Shown piece after piece: positions 26,285 through 38,478 of a stretch of 64,000 nt of DNA (within the stretch, counting starts at the first letter, position 1; the number at the start of each line of letters is the position of its first letter). The position numbers were made by a program, and so were the translations under genes. The DNA is taken from positions 2,790,001-2,854,000 of the forward strand of contig CP075496.1 in NCBI GenBank assembly GCA_021613535.1, given 5' to 3'. The DNA is from Adineta vaga (taxonomy: Eukaryota; Rotifera). Below the pieces are notes generated by a model. The model was given only the letters and a program-made list of their open reading frames with translations, was not told the origin of the DNA and ran no database searches.

Positions 26285-28286
26285 ATGTCATCATCACCAC
26301 CACCACCACCATTGTCAGTTAATAACAATAATAAAAAACCAATACGTGAGTTAAGTTCTATTACTAATCATTTATTAGTAACAAAAACTTTAAATGCATT
26401 GGCAAATAATAATAATAATCAAAATACAGTTCCTCCACCACCACCATCAACATCATCGATCAAAGAAAATATTCCCAATGATCCCAATATAATTCAACAA
26501 CAAAAAGCATTAAATCTTCGATTAGCAGCTGCATTAAAACCAGTTGAGAGAGATAACGTTGCAGCTTTACTTCAATTATATCAAACATTATCTACTCAAA
26601 ATACTAATAATAGTAATAATAATCAGCATAATTTACCTAGTAACGGTCAAAATAATAATACAACTATTAATGAAAATTCATCTTTGGTTAATAATATTTC
26701 GGTTTTAAAACAGCAGAATTCTGCGAAAAGGTATATTTCTTTAAATGAAATAAAGAATAATCCATTTGTTTCTTTTTAGAGCATCATCAATGACATATCT
26801 TTGTCGATTTAATCAACGAAATCGTTTAATTGAAGTTCCATCGACGAGTGAATTTTTCAATCAACAAAATGGCATTTCTCATGAACACCTCAAACAATTA
26901 ATTAGTAAATAAAAAAGTCAGTTATATTTTCATCTATCCGCTCAATTTCCATTTAGTTCAAGAATATCAAATTCCAAAATTACCATTGATTATACAAATT
27001 TGGAATGAACAATATCAAGAATATATCGATATTGAATCCTACAAGAAGATTCCTGTTGATGGACGTATACAAGTATTAATGTAAGTTAATGAAAAGGAAA
27101 ATAGTTTCCATGTCATATATTGTATCCAATCTCGTGTTAATTGATATATTTCAAGCGAATATTGGATAGACAGATTAATCATGCATAGAAAAATTATGAA
27201 CACTGTCAAATTGAATTAGAAGTTGAGGTCATTGATCGGGTGTATCTTTGAAAAGAAGCATTGTCTTATAAATTAGACGTAAAGAAAGTAATAATGAATG
27301 AATGTTGTTTTTTCTAGTGAAAAAGATATTAATTCAATTGCGAATTCACCATCCGTGGTATCAAAGAGTCCGACAACACCATTATCTTCAAATACGATCA
27401 CAACGGTGACTCGTTCAATTACTCCTATACCATTACAAACAATACCCGGTGATAATTTACATGATGATGAATTACCGCCAAAATCTTCTTTTGATGATTC
27501 AATGAATACGTAAGCGATTATTGATTCATAGTGAAACAGAGATGATTGAATTTGCTTTTTTAGAGTTTCACCAATGCAACAAATCGATAATTCTGCTCAT
27601 TCACAACAGGGTTTGATGTATGATCTTTTACCAAAACCGAGTGATGGTATTCCTATACCACGTTTTCCACCGCATATCGCTGCATTTTTGAATGGTAATG
27701 GTGATGCTAATCAATTGAATGCACTTGTTCAAGCTCTTTATCAAGAAATTGTCAAATATGAACTGTAATTTTTTTAATTTTCAATTGCTGTTTTCTTATG
27801 CTTTTCTTCTTGTTTAGTTATCCAAATGCTGATGAACTACGTTCGATAGTTAGTCGTCTTGTTGATCGTCATCCTAATAGTTTATCTGTTATTGGTAGTA
27901 TTGAATTGTTAGTGCGAAAACTATATTATAAATTTTGTAATGAACGAAAGAAATATCCCGTGGAATTAAAACGTCGTCAACCAAATAAACGTAAACGTTT
28001 AACACGTGATGAAGATTTGAATAATATATCACAAGGTCGAAATAGTAATACAATGAATGATCTCGATCGTTTAATGCATTTATGGACAGCAACAAATGAT
28101 TTGAAAGATTCAAATCTTCAACAGCAACAACAACATTCACCATCGGGTTCATCTTCCGGTTCATCATCACCTATATCCAATCGTGAAACAGCTGTGAAAC
28201 ATGAACCAATGGATGAATGTCCAAAATATCATCCATTAAATTTATCAGTTGGAAATAATAATGCTAATCTTATCTGTAGTGAATAG
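26285..28286 (+). CDS. Probable nuclear regulator with PB1-like region, helical domain, SUMO and CtBP-type motifs
   Basis: Not confidently assigned to a named family. Six exons: 26285..26730, 26780..26904, 26957..27080, 27318..27509, 27564..27764, 27818..28286, giving 518 residues. The N-terminus (1-148) is Pro/Asn/Gln-rich. Exons 2-3 encode a compact region (TYLCRFNQRNRLIEVPSTSE, then LIIQIWNEQYQEYIDIESYK) that looks like a PB1/ubiquitin-like fold by its pattern. Exons 5-6 encode LYQEIVKYELYPNADELRSI plus a helical stretch ending in a basic K-R-R-x-P-N-K-R-K-R segment that could be a nuclear signal. Near the C-terminus are VKHE, a sumoylation consensus, and PLNLS, a CtBP-recruitment motif. 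Together these suggest a transcriptional co-repressor; function is inference. Confidence 0.7.
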
Positions 28287-30707
28287 GTGTACTTTTGTAT
28301 TGTTTTGACATAGATGATTTTTTTGTCTTGTTTTCTTTCTCCTCTTTTGTGATTTGTTCTGTATATGATTGTGTTGTTTCATCTGATATATGTGCGTGTA
28401 TCTATTTGTGTATTATTTCCCGTGATCTTCTTACAATTGTTTACTATTGCTAAAATATCTTGATTCTAATAATAGATTTCTACAAGTTATGTGTTTGTCG
28501 GTATCAATTCAAAAATGTTTCATTTGTATTCTTTAAACAGAATAGATCATTGATTCGTGAGAACGGATTCAAAGTAGATTGAAACACTTGTTTAGAATGT
28601 ATTCAAGATTGACGTTTTAATGTACGTATAAGTAGATCAATCTACTTCCATCTTGTCTTTTAAAGCCTGAAGGAAGCATTGTGTCAATGAATTTTTGAGG
28701 AAAAAAATACTTCCTAGTCGACGTGATGTTGTTTTTTGTTTAACGCGTCAGAGGAAGATTATTGAATAGCTATTAATTTAGAGCGCGGAAATATAGTCTG
28801 TCTGGGGAGGATGTTGTGAAGCAATGAAGTGATAATCATATATGACGTTCAAATGTATGGAAAACTGTAAATATGGTGGCAACAGATCGATGAATATATA
28901 GATACTTCGTTGTAGTTGTTGATATGAATTCGACTGAATGAGAATTGTAAGAGCACTGAATAGATACATGATATTTAAGTGAGGTTTAAGATGATTTTCC
29001 CTGAGAAAAATTTTCTATATTTAGGTAGTAATTTACAAATGAATGGCGAAGTTTATTGGTAGGATCTTAAAATAACCTTCTCATGGAAATCTGATGTTCT
29101 CATTTCTTGCAAAAACTTTATTCAGACATACTTTTTTTTACATACGTCAATGAATAAGCTTATCTGAACATGATATCTGAGTTATTTCAAGAATTAAAAT
29201 ATGTTTTCTTTCTTGTTATATTATGCTCATCTGTTTTCTCTCATTCGTAGGAGGTTAACCGAAATGTCAAAATTATTTTCTAAAACGAGCAGTCAACAAT
29301 AATAATGAATAACATCTAAACTACACTCTCTTTCAATAATTGTCTGACTTATTTCACATTTTTTGCACGTATCTTAGACGGAAATGTATAATTGTCAAAA
29401 AATTTTCCTTAATAAAAAGAGAAAGAAAACCGAAGAATATTTCTATTTTATCATTGATAAAACAAAATGGCATTTTCTTTCATTTCTACTTCCCCTCTAT
29501 GATTATTCTTTCGTGCATGTGTTTCATTTGAGAAAAGGTGTTAGAATTACAGGAATAGAGTGTAAAAGAATAGTTAGTATTTTCTTGAAATTTCCATTCC
29601 ATCGACGTAAACAGACTAATCATTAACTAATCAAGTGTTTATAAATATAGAACTAATTTTGAAACAAAAGAAAAATCATTCTTTTAAAATAAATGCAAAA
29701 CATGAGAAAGAAACTAGAAGAATAGTTGTCTATTTCATCAATTGTACAATATGACTTTAATTATGAGACAAATATGTGATTATCTATATTCGTATATTAT
29801 TAAATCTTGAAGATCATCCAGATTTCTTTTCTTTTCGTTAAATTTATGATCAACTAGTGTCATTCGAGATTATATATATCTGGTAGGTCGATAAAACGTC
29901 AGGAATGTATTGACATACTTTTTTTTTTGAACTTTTTCCCTCGAGATTCTTTCTATTTCTTATGAAATTCATCTATCGAACATTTAATCACATCTGTTAT
30001 TGTCTTTATAACATTTACTTTTTCTATAATGAAATAGTAATAGTCGTGAACTTGAAACAAAGAATAATGGAAACAATATTATCTAGTTTGGATTATTCAA
30101 TCTAACAATAAAATAAATTTAAAAATTTTCATAAGACTTATGTTCCGAATAGATTAGTTGAATAAATATCTCATAAATATTTATTGAGAAAAAAAAGTAG
30201 AATCTTTTTCATCTGTTTTATTTCTTTCAATTGTCTATTTAGAATTGATAATTTAATGAATAATTCTTTTCCACAAAAGCTCTCCTTTTATATGAGATAG
30301 AAGAGTAATTCTCTTATTTATCATCATTACGATCTTGTTACATTGTGTGATAATGTGTGAATAGGCACTAAGAAAAGACATGATATATTTATATGAATGA
30401 TCTAGAGATCAGGATGTAATTTACATAAAGACACTGCTCTTTTAAACTTGCTTGTTTTGGTTTTTTTCTAATACAAAGAACGATTCTATCTTTCTCTTTC
30501 TCTTTCGTCGTCACTCGAGTCTTATTTAGCTCGCTCTGTGTAAATATTTAAGGTCATTTTTCCTTTTTCTTTTTCTTATGAAGCACTAGTAAATGTCTAA
30601 GATAATTAATAGTTCGATAAAATACAGCGAACAAAACCCCCATCTTTTAATGTAATTACATATGATTTTGCTACTGTTTCGTGTAGATACAGTGAATTGA
30701 ACGAATT
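28287..30707. other. 2.4-kb noncoding region
   Basis: It holds the 3'UTR of the upstream gene and the upstream region of the GPCR gene. The sequence is AT-rich with no supportable exon. A small hairpin (AAGTAGA/TCTACTT) lies at 28630-28647. Confidence 0.45.
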
Positions 30708-32301
30708 ATGAATTTAACAAACGTGACAAGTTTTTTCCATGATGAATCTTCATTAAGTAATCCTTGTCCTCGGCAACGACATATAACTCGACCATTATTA
30801 TTTGTTCATAATTATTCATTATTTTTCTTTGGTTCAATATTTAATTTTCTTGCTTTTATTATTCTTATGCAACGTTCATTAAGATGTCATTCTACATTTG
30901 CTTATCTAGCTTTTTTATCTCTATCGAATGGTTTATTATCTTTAGTACATTTTTCCAAATGGATGTTGAAATATTATTTCAATTTCTTATCAGAACATGT
31001 TCTTTTCACATGTCGATTTCATCGATTTTTTTCCGATTTTTTAACTCATTTTAGTTTATTTACATTAATATGTGTGAATATCGATCGCGCTCGAACAGTG
31101 ACAAAAACTCGTCCAAATCAAAAACATCCTAAATCAAAATTTCGATTGGTTTTAATCAAAGAATTACTTGCTGCAAGTCTTTTATGTGCATTTCATTTTC
31201 ATTGGATTATTAAATATGGTTATGAATGTAAGAAATTTGACAAAAAAACAGCATCTCTTTAGAAAATGATTTTCTTTTCGTTTCAATTTAGATTCTATTG
31301 GTGAGAAAACGTTTGCAGAATGTGGATTCAACGAAAATCAAGGATTAACTATTTATTATTATCTTCTTACAATAATTTATCCTCCATTTGAATTAGCTTT
31401 CTTCTTTTGTCTTCCTCTATTGATTAATATCTTTTGTACAATACTTATTGTACGAAGTTTAAGTATTCGAATGCGTACAGCTCAACAATTTCATTCAATT
31501 CATAAAGAAAATTCTCAAAAGAAATCTCATAATATTCTTTCCTATTTTCTTCCAAAAACAACAAGTCATACAAATGTTCATTCATGTCTTTGTTTTAAAA
31601 TGCAATGTCGACGACATACACGTTTAAGATTAAAAATTGGTCGTAGTACACGAAGTTTAGTTAAATATCAGAAAGAAAATCAAAAAATTCAACAAGAAAA
31701 ATCGTTAATTATTTCTACACACATCTCTCAAGACAATCAATCACAGAATATATCTCGAATAAAACCGACTATTTTAACGAAAAAACATCGAACAAGACGA
31801 TCACGCGATATTCATCTATCTGCTATGTTAATTGGTTTGAATATACTTTATTTAATATTAAATTTACCATTTAATTTACATCAAACATTCGCAAAATATT
31901 TCTATCGACCACATTCTGATCAATGTGGTATTTTATTTACAAGTTTATTACTCGATGCTTTACAACAAACATTCTTTTCGACGAATTTTTTTCTTTATGT
32001 TCTAACAAATCGACGTTTTCGAGAAGAATTCTATATTACAATCATGAAAATTCTATCGCATTGTAAACGAAAACCTTCGCAAAAGATTTCTAAACGTTCG
32101 CAGACAAAAGCTCGATCACGAATATCAAGTTTAAATCTATCAACAATTATTTCAACGAATCAAATAGGTGACAATCAAATGACATCAGTTTTAACTAATC
32201 CTAATCGTGATAGTCTTCTATCCGATCTTGAAATAACAATTATGTCACCCAATCAACGACAAACACTTCAGTCATTAGATGAAACGAATTCGAATAAATG
32301 A
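30708..32301 (+). CDS. Rhodopsin-family G-protein-coupled receptor, orphan
   Basis: Seven-helix receptor of 509 residues in two exons (30708..31227, 31292..32301). The short extracellular N-terminus has N-x-T and N-V-T sites. Helix 1 includes SLFFFGSIFNFLAFIILMQ, helix 3 ends ICVNIDRARTV (DRA at the DRY position), helix 6 contains LYLILNLPFNL and helix 7 ends NFFLYVLTNRRFREEF, with NFFLY in place of NPxxY. Cys residues in extracellular loops 1 (FTCRFH) and 2 (FAECGF) could form the usual disulfide. Intracellular loop 3 is very long and basic (about 150 residues), and the tail is Ser/Thr-rich. These features fit peptide-receptor-like orphan GPCRs of protostomes, but the ligand cannot be inferred. 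Confidence 0.85.
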
Positions 32302-32760
32302 TAGATTCATATGTTTGTTCTTCAATTGTTACTTGTGAATATCTTTATTTGTTTTGTATGTATGAATATTTCAAATAAAAAGAATTCAAAATTAGTCTAT
32401 CTAAATATCTCAAGAGATTATCTTCTGTACTCTCAAAAGTTATTATTAACATTAATTCTAATCTCGTATCCAAGAAAATCTTGTCTGTTAATCAACGTCC
32501 TTTAAATATTTATATGTCCAAGGATATAACCTTGATTTACTGTTAAGATGAAATATATTCAACAACAACATCAATTTTGTCCTTGTTTCTTTCGTCATAT
32601 AACATAAAATGATCAGTGAATTGCATAATAAAATGAATAAATGTAATGGAACATGAAGAGAGAGAGCGAGAGAGAAAGAAAAAACGTCAAGAGAACGATT
32701 TATATAATTTAGAGAGAAGCAAAAGAAAAAAGAGTTTTTGAATCATTGTATCGATTGATT
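32302..32760. other. Intergenic region between GPCR and small ORF
   Basis: AT-rich sequence with a (GA)n tract near 32656-32680 and a TATATAA at about 32700-32706. No other gene is seen. Confidence 0.4.
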
Positions 32761-32994
32761 ATGGCGGATAAAGCTCATTTAATTTGGCAAATATTTGAAA
32801 CAATTGACAAAAATGATAATGGTCAAATGTTATGGAATTTACTTGATCAAATAAATACAACAAATGATGGCATTGTTTATATGACATATGGAAATCAAAC
32901 ACCACAAACATTAGCAGAAGAATTTCATCGTCAACATTTAGTTAAATTAATTCAACTTCATCAAAAACTAATCTTTCATCGAGCACAATTTTAA
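32761..32994 (+). CDS. Small hypothetical protein, 77 aa
   Basis: Single-exon frame starting MADKAHLIWQIFETIDKNDN. Codon use resembles the neighbouring genes (A/T third positions, CAA and CAT frequent), and a TATATAA lies about 60 bp upstream. Residues 14-24 (TIDKNDNGQML) resemble the first part of an EF-hand loop, but the required loop is not completed and no second hand is present. AATAAA-like sequence follows the stop. No family is recognised. It could be a short real gene or a chance frame. Confidence 0.45.
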   Translation: MADKAHLIWQIFETIDKNDNGQMLWNLLDQINTTNDGIVYMTYGNQTPQTLAEEFHRQHLVKLIQLHQKLIFHRAQF

Positions 32995-34391
32995 TTCGAA
33001 TATTTGATTAAAATAATAAAAAAGAAGACAGAAGAAATTCAATCTTAGGTTTATGTAATTTAAGAAGAAAACCACCTACAAAGATATAGATTATCTTCAG
33101 ATAAATATAGGAATCATCATTTGATCTGTGATAATTAAATATTCTTCGTGCTTGAGAATCTTTCATTCATTCGACGAAATATCGTGCATCTTCAATACTT
33201 TCATTTTCCGTCGTAGATCTCTCTAGTTTCTCATTATTAATTAAATTCTTTTGAAATAGTATCAATCAAACAGAAATCATATACCTGGCAATATTTCACT
33301 CGATTCTTTTAGAACAAAATTAATGTACTTTAATAGGAAATAATAGCTAATAAATTGTTTCCGCTATTATACTCATTTCTTTTCTTTTTCGAGTTGAAAT
33401 TTAAAAAGTATATAGTTCTTGGCATTTATAAAAGAAAATGGTAGAAATATTTTAAAGATTACATTTAAACTTGTTTGGTTTCCTTAGGTTGAACAAGTAT
33501 ATCTGATGTTATAAGTATTGACAGATGACTTAGATGTAGTTACTCAGCGTAGAATAATATAATTCCATTTGAACAAAATAGAATAATCTTTAAGTAAAAT
33601 ATCCGTTCTCGTAGACTATTCAATAGTTAAGAAGTATTTTCTCTTTTAATTATAAATGTCTGATGCTATCATGAAGATGAACTGCTTTAAATAAATTATT
33701 TTCATTTCTCTATTGTAATACTAAAAGAACAAGTCTAGTGCAAAGCACTCGATAACTTTATCAAGGATCGTTCAATAGAAATATTATATCGATATAGAAA
33801 ATAAAAGATATTTGTCATCAATAATAACAAACTTGTACTTCGACATCTTCTCTCAAAAAGAACATAATTGTAGTTAGGTCACTTAACTATAGTGACCCTT
33901 TTCGTAAAGTGTGAATCATTTGGAGTAATCAATATTCTTTGGAGAAATGAATAACTAGTCGACTACTCTTTAAAAGCATTTTATTCGATGGAAACTCATT
34001 GTTTTAATCTCATGTGTAATTAGAACTTGTCTAATACAAAAATATACTTGTGATATTCTTTTTGATTTCGTACATATGGGACTATCCCTCGATTATTGAT
34101 TGATTGAAATGTTGTGAAATAAGATGACATCATGTTACTCTAACGACATCTATCTAAAAATATTTTTAAAACCTAATAAGAAAAAATTATCGTATTTGAA
34201 ATTAAAAAAATTGAAATGACTTACGTTAGGAATGGTATGAAATATTTAATAGAATCATTGATATATGAATGGTTATATTTCTATTCAATAAGTAATGATT
34301 AAAACGTGTTCATTACATATTTAACTATTCATTTTTCATCATTAGATTTCTACTCTTACATCAATCAATACTTTGAAATAATTCCATAAAA
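32995..34391. other. 1.4-kb noncoding region
   Basis: AT-rich sequence with no supported exon on either strand. It must contain the promoter of COPE and probably of the downstream gene run. A CATTAG acceptor-like site lies about 45 bp before the COPE ATG. Confidence 0.45.
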
Positions 34392-35757
34392 ATGCCACGT
34401 GAAGATCGTGAACCAGATGAATTGTTTGAAATTCGTACTAATTTCTATACAGGCAGTTACCAACAGGTTATCAATGAGGCAACCAAATTAAAAGTCTGTT
34501 TTTTTTTGTGTTATTCTTTTGATTATTTCATTTAGTTTTTTTTATCGATTTAGGTTCCGCAAAATTTACAAACTGAAAAAGATCTCTTCATGTATCGATC
34601 TTATATAGCTCAGAAAAAATATGGTGTAGTTCTCGATGAAATTCGTCCGAATTCATCTCAAGAGGAATTGATTGCCGTTCGATTATTAGCGGAATTTCTT
34701 TCCAATGAATCTAAACGGTATCTATCTATTTTGAATAATTATATATACGAATTACTAAGAAATTTCTATTTAATTTTTAGTGATAATATTCTTCGTGATC
34801 TTGATAGTAAGATGGGTGGAAATGTTAAAAATTCATTTTGTTTATTAATGACAGGTTATATGTATTATCTTAGTGAAGTAATTGAATGAAATAGAAAAAA
34901 AATGATTTTTCTTTTAAATTAAATCTATTTTCTTTAGAATTATGAAAGTACTTTGAAAGTTTTACATAATGCTGATTCATTAGAATGGTAATTGAGTAAA
35001 TAATTTATAGGATTAAGTGAGATTTATTCTATTTTAGTTGTGCATTAACGATTGAAGCTTTATTAAAACTGGAACGACTTGATTTAGCAAAGTATGTATT
35101 TCATTATGATAAAACTCTTGATCTCATATTTTGATTTGATGCTTTAGAAAAGAATTGAAACGAATGACAGAAATTGATGAAGATTCAGTTTTAACTCAAT
35201 TATCAACTGCATGGGTTAATATTGCTATTGTATGTTATTCAAATATTGTTCTTTTAAACATTTATCTAATTTCATATATTATAGGGTTCAGAAAAATTAC
35301 AAGAAGCTTATTATATCTTTCAAGAATTAGCCGATAAACATACAGTAACACCTTTACTTTTAAATGGTCAAGCTGTTTGTCATATAGCACAAGGAAAATA
35401 TGAAGACGCTCAAACTACACTTCAAGAAGCTCTTGATCGAGTAAAATTTCTCATCTATGCATGGATTATTAAAAAAAAACATTTCTATTATTTAGGATAG
35501 CAATGATCCTCAAACATTGATTAATTTAATTGTTTTATCTCAATTAACTGCTAAACCAACGGAAGTTTCAAATCGTTATATATCTCAAATGAAAGATTCA
35601 CATGGCAATCATTCATTTGTTAAAGATTTAGCTAATAAAGTATGACAAACAACTGAAATGATAAAAAAATTCTCTTTTATCTCATTCTTCTTTTGTGTTT
35701 CAGGCAAATGAACTTGATCGTCTTGTTCGTAATTATCAGCCATCTGTACCATCATAA
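34392..35757 (+). CDS. COPE: Coatomer subunit epsilon (epsilon-COP)
   Basis: Alpha-solenoid (TPR-like) subunit of the COPI coat used in Golgi-to-ER transport, where it stabilises alpha-COP. Nine exons: 34392..34493, 34554..34717, 34781..34877, 34938..34987, 35038..35091, 35148..35229, 35285..35440, 35496..35639, 35704..35757, giving 300 residues (human 308). Family segments include [76 protein letters not shown] and [14 protein letters not shown] near the end. The exon 1 donor is GTCTGT, non-consensus but in frame. It is the first gene of a head-to-tail run with OSGEP, PEX10 and PRMT7. Confidence 0.95.
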
Positions 35758-36038
35758 ACTAAAACTCGTTTTTTTCCTATGATCAAAAACAATAGAAAGA
35801 CATTTTGGGTGTTAAGCATTCTTTATCTTATATTTTATCTGAATTTGTTCGTTTTTTCTTTGTTCGAAGTAAAAAAATTCTTATTCATCGTCTAGATTTC
35901 ATCATGATTGTTTCTTTATCAGAACAAAAAAAAACAATAGTTTTCCTTAATCGAAAATAAAACAAAAAGATTTGCTTGGGATGAATGTTATCATCAATCG
36001 AATATATTGTGATTTTCACATCGTTTCTTTGTAGATCA

Positions 36039-37091
36039 ATGCCGATCACAGTTATAGGTTTTGAAGGTAGTGCGAATAAAATTGGTATTGGAATCATTCG
36101 TGATGGTGTAGTTCTTTCTAATCCACGTCATACATATATCACACCACCAGGTGAAGGTTTTCGACCAAATTTAACAGCCAAACATCATCAATCAGTTATA
36201 TTAGATTTATTAGATAGAGCATTAAAAGAAGCAAACATTGTATCGCTTGCAGATATCGATGCTTTTTGTTTTACAAAAGGTCCTGGTATGGGTGCACCAT
36301 TAATTGTAGTTGCTACAGTTGTTCGAACACTTGCTCAACTCTATGATAAACCGATTATTGGTGTTAATCATTGTATAGGACATATTGAAATGGGTCGATT
36401 AATAACTCGTGCAAAAAATCCTGTAGTTTTATATGTTAGTGGTGGAAATACACAAATTATTGCTTATTCTGAACATCGCTATCGTATATTTGGTGAAACA
36501 ATTGACATTGCTGTTGGTAATTGTTTAGATCGTTTTGCTCGAATACTAAAACTTTCCAATGATCCAAGTCCTGGTTATAACATCGAACAATTAGCTAAGA
36601 AAGGTCAAAACTATATTCCATTACCTTATACAGTTAAAGGTATGGATGTTTCATTTTCTGGAATCTTAAGTCATATAAAAACGATTATTGTTGGAAATAA
36701 ACAAACACGAAGGAAGAATAATGAACTTCCAACGAATCCATATTCAAATGAAGATCTTTGTTTTTCATTACAAGAAACATTATTTGCTATGTTAGTTGAA
36801 ATAACTGAACGTGCTCTAGCACATGTTGGTTCTGATCAAGTTCTTATCGTAGGTGGAGTTGGATGTAATGTACGTTTACAAGAAATGATGGATTTTATGT
36901 GTAGAGAAAGACAAGCAACTGTATGTGCTATTGATGAACGATATTGTATTGATAATGGTGCGATGATTGCACAAGCGGGTTATGAAATGTTTAATGCCGA
37001 TAAAACACGAAAAGGAATGACATTAGAAGAAACTACTTGTTCACAACGATTTCGTACAGATGCAGTCTATGTTAATTGGAGAGAAGATTAA
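36039..37091 (+). CDS. OSGEP: tRNA N6-threonylcarbamoyladenosine (t6A) synthase subunit KAE1/OSGEP
   Basis: Catalytic subunit of the KEOPS complex, which transfers threonylcarbamoyl from TC-AMP to A37 of ANN-decoding tRNAs. Single exon, 350 residues (human 335). The ASKHA-fold start is [20 protein letters not shown]. His111 and His115 in [11 protein letters not shown] bind the metal. The segment [20 protein letters not shown] and the C-terminal [14 protein letters not shown] are family hallmarks. The ATG at 36039 aligns with the family start and lies four bases after a GTAG acceptor-like site, although the frame is open further upstream. It is 281 bp after COPE and 148 bp before PEX10. The absence of introns contrasts with COPE. 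Confidence 0.96.
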   Translation: MPITVIGFEGSANKIGIGIIRDGVVLSNPRHTYITPPGEGFRPNLTAKHHQSVILDLLDRALKEANIVSLADIDAFCFTKGPGMGAPLIVVATVVRTLAQLYDKPIIGVNHCIGHIEMGRLITRAKNPVVLYVSGGNTQIIAYSEHRYRIFGETIDIAVGNCLDRFARILKLSNDPSPGYNIEQLAKKGQNYIPLPYTVKGMDVSFSGILSHIKTIIVGNKQTRRKNNELPTNPYSNEDLCFSLQETLFAMLVEITERALAHVGSDQVLIVGGVGCNVRLQEMMDFMCRERQATVCAIDERYCIDNGAMIAQAGYEMFNADKTRKGMTLEETTCSQRFRTDAVYVNWRED

Positions 37092-37239
37092 ACAAATAAA
37101 CTTCCGAATCCTATGGATTCTTTTCTTTCGAAAATATATTAAATATGTTTTGTTTTGATATTTCTGCTTCTTCTTTTTTTTTAAGATGAATTTCTATAGA
37201 ATTTGATCGATATATTTAGTGATTAGAATAAGAAATAGA

Positions 37240-38157
37240 ATGTCTACAGCTCAACTTCGATATGCTAATCAATTAGAAATAATTCGTAGTGAAGAAAAAG
37301 ATCGTTATATGATCAGTCAATTATCTCAACAATTAGATGAACTTTATACAAAATTATTTGGGTTAAATAATTTCCATATTTATCAATCATATTCACATCG
37401 TTTAAGCGAATTGTTATATTATTTAACAACAACATTGTCAAATCGACAAACAATTGGAGAAGAATATGTTTGTTTAATTCAATATGATCCAAATAAGAAA
37501 CAAATTCCATCGTTTTTTCATCGTTTTTCGATGATTTTTCTTCGAATTTTCGGCGATTTAATATCAAAATATCTTCTTTCATCATGGATAATTCGTCCGA
37601 TAACTGAAGAATATTTCCATCCAAAATTATCATCTCAAACAGTTGAATTACTCGTTCAATTTCTTTTAAAATTTATCGAACGAACACATAAAATATTCTT
37701 CTATCTAACTGGTTCTTATTATAATCTTAGTAAAACATTAACACGTATTCGTTATCTTATTTATACTCGTACAACATCCGATAGTAATTCTATTCATATC
37801 AAACTTAATCGTACAATGAAATTACTTAGTTTATGTCTTTGTATTCAGCATCTAATTGAATCTTATCTTTTATTAAAACAAATTGCTTTATCAATAACAC
37901 AACATCGACAAGAATTAAATCGAACAAATGATGATGAGAAGAAAATTCTTTCTGATGATTCAATATCTTCCATAACTGAATCTATTCGATGTCCATTATG
38001 TTATGAATTTACCGTATCAAATGTTGCACTTATACCAGAATGTGGCCATGTTTTTTGTTGGCAATGTATTCATACCTGGGTAGTAGAAAATCAAACATGT
38101 CCCTTGTGTAAAACAAATACTATGCAATCACGTATTGTTCATTTGATTAATTATTAA
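37240..38157 (+). CDS. PEX10: Peroxisome biogenesis factor 10 (RING E3 ligase)
   Basis: Peroxisomal membrane RING protein that works with PEX2 and PEX12 in ubiquitination and recycling of the import receptor PEX5. Single exon, 305 residues (human 326). The N-terminal part has the PEX2/10/12 helical domain (AQLRYANQLEIIRSEEKDRY, hydrophobic stretches, SRHRL-like segments). The C-terminal RING is complete: CPLC, then PECGHVFCWQCIHTW and CPLC. The start chosen is the ATG at 37240; a TATTTAG acceptor-like site lies about 20 bp upstream. The 148-bp gap from the OSGEP stop leaves little room for an independent promoter. Confidence 0.92.
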   Translation: MSTAQLRYANQLEIIRSEEKDRYMISQLSQQLDELYTKLFGLNNFHIYQSYSHRLSELLYYLTTTLSNRQTIGEEYVCLIQYDPNKKQIPSFFHRFSMIFLRIFGDLISKYLLSSWIIRPITEEYFHPKLSSQTVELLVQFLLKFIERTHKIFFYLTGSYYNLSKTLTRIRYLIYTRTTSDSNSIHIKLNRTMKLLSLCLCIQHLIESYLLLKQIALSITQHRQELNRTNDDEKKILSDDSISSITESIRCPLCYEFTVSNVALIPECGHVFCWQCIHTWVVENQTCPLCKTNTMQSRIVHLINY

Positions 38158-38478
38158 ACCTTTTTTTTTTTAAGAAAATATATATTTGATTGTGAAATTT
38201 TCTTTGTTTCGTTTATTTTTGATGTAATCATTTGCAATATATATTGATATGTTCGAAATAATTTTAGGCAGACAAACTTAGTATTCTAGTCATCGAAAGA
38301 CGTAACATGAATAAATAATTTTCTTTATCAGCATCGATCGATACAGATATTCTAAAAATAGGAAAATTTTACTAAATCAAAATTCATATTTTAGACTTTT
38401 TATAAATGATCTATGTATTTAAAACGAATTCTTTATTTTAGTAGAAAACTTATTTATTCATCTAAACAAATTTCAACT
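38158..38478 (+). other. PEX10-PRMT7 spacer
   Basis: 321 bp of AT-rich sequence. It includes an in-frame upstream ATG at 38413 that could extend PRMT7 by 22 residues, and a TTTTAG acceptor at 38441 between the two possible starts. Confidence 0.4.

Noticed and set aside
28630-28647. Short perfect hairpin AAGTAGA/TCTACTT
   Set aside because: It is only 7-8 bp in AT-rich DNA and expected by chance; it is not near a 3' end that needs it.
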